From: Lysobacter niastensis
Lineage (GTDB): Bacteria > Pseudomonadota > Gammaproteobacteria > Xanthomonadales > Xanthomonadaceae
Assembly (NCBI RefSeq): GCF_015453285.1
Contig: NZ_JADLZT010000006.1
Coordinates: forward strand, 248,001 to 312,000
DNA: 64,000 nt
Direction: 5' to 3'
Made by a program: the position numbers and the translations under genes. Each line of letters opens with the position of its first letter. Position 1 is the first letter of the stretch. Of the stretch, positions 62,023 through 64,000 are shown one piece after another. The notes under the pieces are model-generated. The model saw only the letters and a program-made list of their open reading frames with translations, had not been told where the DNA came from and did no database searches.

Positions 62023-63717
62023 TTATCCGGTAATGGCGGGCAGCTTCAAGCCGTGATCTTTCGCGCACTGCAATGCGAGGTCGTAACCCGCATCGGCATG
62101 GCGCATAACACCGGTCGCGGGGTCGTTCCACAGCACGCGCTCGAGTCGCTTCGCTGCGGCTTCAGTTCCGTCGCAAACGATCACCACGCCGGAATGCTGG
62201 GAGAAGCCCATGCCGACACCGCCGCCGTGGTGCAGGCTGACCCAGGTCGCGCCACCGGACGTGGCCAGCATGGCGTTGAGCAGCGGCCAATCAGACACGG
62301 CGTCGGAGCCGTCGCGCATGGCTTCGGTTTCGCGGTTGGGGCTGGCGACCGAACCGCAATCCAAGTGGTCTCGACCGATGACGACCGGCGCCTTCAGTTC
62401 GCCGGTGCGGACCATCTCGTTGAAGGCCAGCGCAGCTCGATGCCGCTGCCCGAGGCCCAACCAGCAGATTCGTGCCGGAAGCCCTTGGAAGGCAATGCGC
62501 TCGCGTGCCTGATCCAGCCAGCGGTGCAAATGCGCATCGTCTGGAAACAGTTCCTTGACCTTGGCGTCGGTGCGGTAGATGTCTTCAGGATCGCCGGAAA
62601 GGGCAACCCACCGAAACGGTCCTTTGCCCTCGCAGAACAACGGCCGGATGCAGGCAGGCACGAATCCAGGAAAGGAAAAGGCGTCGGCGACGCCCGTGTC
62701 GAGTGCAACCTGGCGGATGTTGTTTCCATAGTCGATGGTCGGAACCCCCATGCGATGGAAGGCGAGCATGGCCCGCACGTGTGTCGCGCACGAATTCGCC
62801 GCTTCGGTTCTGAGCCGCTTGCGCTGTTCGTCATCGCCCTGACGCGCCTGCTCCCATTCCTCGAAGGTCCATCCGGCCGGGAGATAGCCGTTGATCAGGT
62901 CATGCGCCGAGGTCTGATCAGTGACGGCCGCGGGCACGGCCGCTCCCGCTTGAGCAAGTTCGACGAAACGCGGCATCAGTTCGGCGGCATTTCCGAGCAG
63001 CCCCACGGACACCGGTGTGGACGAGTTCTGCACTATTGTCAGAGCTTCTTCGATGGTGCGCGCCTTGTAGTCGATGTAACGCGTGCGAAGGCGGAAGTCG
63101 ATTCGCGACTCCTGGCACTCGATCACGATGCAGCTCGCACCGGCCAGGACGGCGGCCAGCGGCTGTGCGCCGCCCATGCCGCCGAGGCCGGCCGTAAGAA
63201 CCCACTTGCCCGACCAGTCGCCGCTGTAATGCTGGCGCCCGAGTTCAACGAAGGTCTCGTAGGTGCCCTGCACGATCCCTTGCGAACCGATGTAGATCCA
63301 CGAGCCGGCCGTCATCTGGCCGTACATCATCAATCCCTTGCGATCGAGTTCGTTGAAGTGATCCCAGGTTGCCCAGTGCGGGACCAGGTTGGAATTGGCG
63401 AGCAGCACGCGGGGCGCGTCCGCGTGGGTGCGAAATACGCCTACCGGCTTACCAGATTGGATGAGCAGCGTATCGTCTTCGGCGAGGTCGCGCAGCGTGT
63501 CGAGAATGCGGTCGAAGCTAGGCCAATCGCGCGCCGCACGGCCAATACCGCCGTACACGACCAGATCTCCAGGACGCTCGGCGACGTCCGGGTCCAGGTT
63601 GTTCTGCAGCATGCGGTAAGCGGCTTCGGCCAGCCAGTTCTTGCAGTGCAGGGCGGTTCCGCGTGGAGCGCGTACGATGCGCTCGCTCGAACTTGATGGC
63701 GTAACGTGGGTGTCCAT
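62023..63717 (-). CDS. hutU: Urocanate hydratase
   Basis: A 564-residue NAD+-dependent enzyme that converts urocanate to imidazolone propionate. Typical segments: [48 protein letters not shown], and [18 protein letters not shown] near the C-terminus with the conserved Cys region (WLGLGQRHR upstream). It is the first complete gene of the cluster in the window. Confidence 0.96.
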   Translation of the reverse strand: MDTHVTPSSSSERIVRAPRGTALHCKNWLAEAAYRMLQNNLDPDVAERPGDLVVYGGIGRAARDWPSFDRILDTLRDLAEDDTLLIQSGKPVGVFRTHADAPRVLLANSNLVPHWATWDHFNELDRKGLMMYGQMTAGSWIYIGSQGIVQGTYETFVELGRQHYSGDWSGKWVLTAGLGGMGGAQPLAAVLAGASCIVIECQESRIDFRLRTRYIDYKARTIEEALTIVQNSSTPVSVGLLGNAAELMPRFVELAQAGAAVPAAVTDQTSAHDLINGYLPAGWTFEEWEQARQGDDEQRKRLRTEAANSCATHVRAMLAFHRMGVPTIDYGNNIRQVALDTGVADAFSFPGFVPACIRPLFCEGKGPFRWVALSGDPEDIYRTDAKVKELFPDDAHLHRWLDQARERIAFQGLPARICWLGLGQRHRAALAFNEMVRTGELKAPVVIGRDHLDCGSVASPNRETEAMRDGSDAVSDWPLLNAMLATSGGATWVSLHHGGGVGMGFSQHSGVVIVCDGTEAAAKRLERVLWNDPATGVMRHADAGYDLALQCAKDHGLKLPAITG

Positions 63718-63726
63718 GATGACTCG

Positions 63727-64000
63727 TCAGGAGGTGGTGTCGCCGACCTGGAATGAACCGACGAAGCGGTACTTCCCGGCCGGATGGGTGAGGCGGACAT
63801 AACTGGCTACGTGGCCGCGCGACCAGGTGCGCCGGCTGAGGGTCAGCAGCGCGGCACCCAGTTCGACCTCGAGCACACGGGCCAGGCGCTTGTCGGCTGC
63901 TTCGGCCTCGATGACATGCTCGGTGCGCTGAAGCGGGGCCGTACGCATCAAGTACTGGTGTGGAATCTCCACATGAAAATCGATGTCGAGGTAGTCTGGC
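63727..64000 (-). CDS. hutC: HutC repressor, C-terminal part (start outside window)
   Basis: The frame continues from the window end (PDYLDIDFHVEIPHQYLMRTAPLQRTEHVIEAE...) and stops at 63727. It matches the UTRA effector-binding domain of GntR-type HutC repressors, ending with HPAGKYRFVGSFQVGDTTS. The N-terminal wHTH is not in the window. HutC represses hut genes and is released by urocanate. Imidazolonepropionase (hutI) is not in this segment and may lie beyond. Confidence 0.88.
   Translation of the reverse strand, partial: PDYLDIDFHVEIPHQYLMRTAPLQRTEHVIEAEAADKRLARVLEVELGAALLTLSRRTWSRGHVASYVRLTHPAGKYRFVGSFQVGDTTS

Noticed and set aside
62053-63696. 547-residue plus frame opposite hutU
   Set aside because: Antisense shadow; hutU has all family motifs on the other strand.

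Overview
The window is a high-GC gammaproteobacterial chromosome segment. The guaB-guaA, tadA, orn, ppsA/ppsR and hut genes and the overall protein style suggest a Xanthomonadaceae member such as Lysobacter or Luteimonas; this is inferred from family resemblance only.

Layout. Positions 1-9911 are core housekeeping DNA: guaB (3' part), guaA, a small exported protein, tadA, a DUF2721 membrane protein, orn, an MscS channel, the divergent ppsA/ppsR pair, a DUF1249 protein, and the tRNA-Ala(GGC) and tRNA-Glu(TTC) genes. Positions 9865-54127 look like one integrated genomic island of about 44 kb. An 85-bp perfect direct repeat, containing the 3' 47 nt of tRNA-Glu, marks both ends (9865-9949 and 54043-54127). 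A tyrosine integrase, an AlpA-type regulator and a primase-helicase sit at the right end. Positions 54128-59228 hold a copper module and two oxidoreductase/cupin genes. Positions 59555-64000 hold a histidine-utilisation cluster, hutC(partial)-hutU-hutH-hutG, on the minus strand.

Island cargo, left to right: a decayed MazG-like/DUF3883 fragment; a complete His-Xaa-Ser (Hxs) maturation system, hxsD-hxsB-hxsC-hxsA, with two radical SAM enzymes and a repeat protein carrying six HxS triplets; a HhH-like hypothetical; a DUF4236 gene followed by a frameshifted voltage-gated K+ channel; an IS3 remnant; an Hsp20 gene; a SulP transporter; and a small cluster around an XRE regulator and an SOS-like palindrome. 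From 22.4 to 47.1 kb lies a dense stress/low-oxygen block: cytochrome b561, three tandem-domain universal stress proteins, a GNAT, an ACP-acyl ligase-acyltransferase fusion, a P-type ATPase, an MBL-fold RNase-like enzyme, a UbiB-type kinase, a second Hsp20, an FNR/CRP-like regulator, a CDP-archaeol-synthase-like protein, a zinc alcohol dehydrogenase, a phosphoribosyltransferase-hydrolase fusion, a two-component system and a formate-dehydrogenase-like molybdoenzyme, with an Nramp-like carrier next to it.

How it works together. Twelve 14-bp palindromes of the form TTGAY-N4-RTCAA lie in the intergenic regions of 22.9-47.2 kb, nearly all 40-90 nt upstream of a start codon. This is the FNR/Anr half-site geometry, so the cargo looks like one regulon. 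The resident FNR-like protein (36585-37307) keeps the FNR fold but lacks the N-terminal iron-sulfur cysteines and the residue equivalent to FNR Cys122. The gene set resembles low-oxygen-activated loci described in Burkholderia and pseudomonads. The Hxs system and the divergent regulator with its boxes are the least-described parts.
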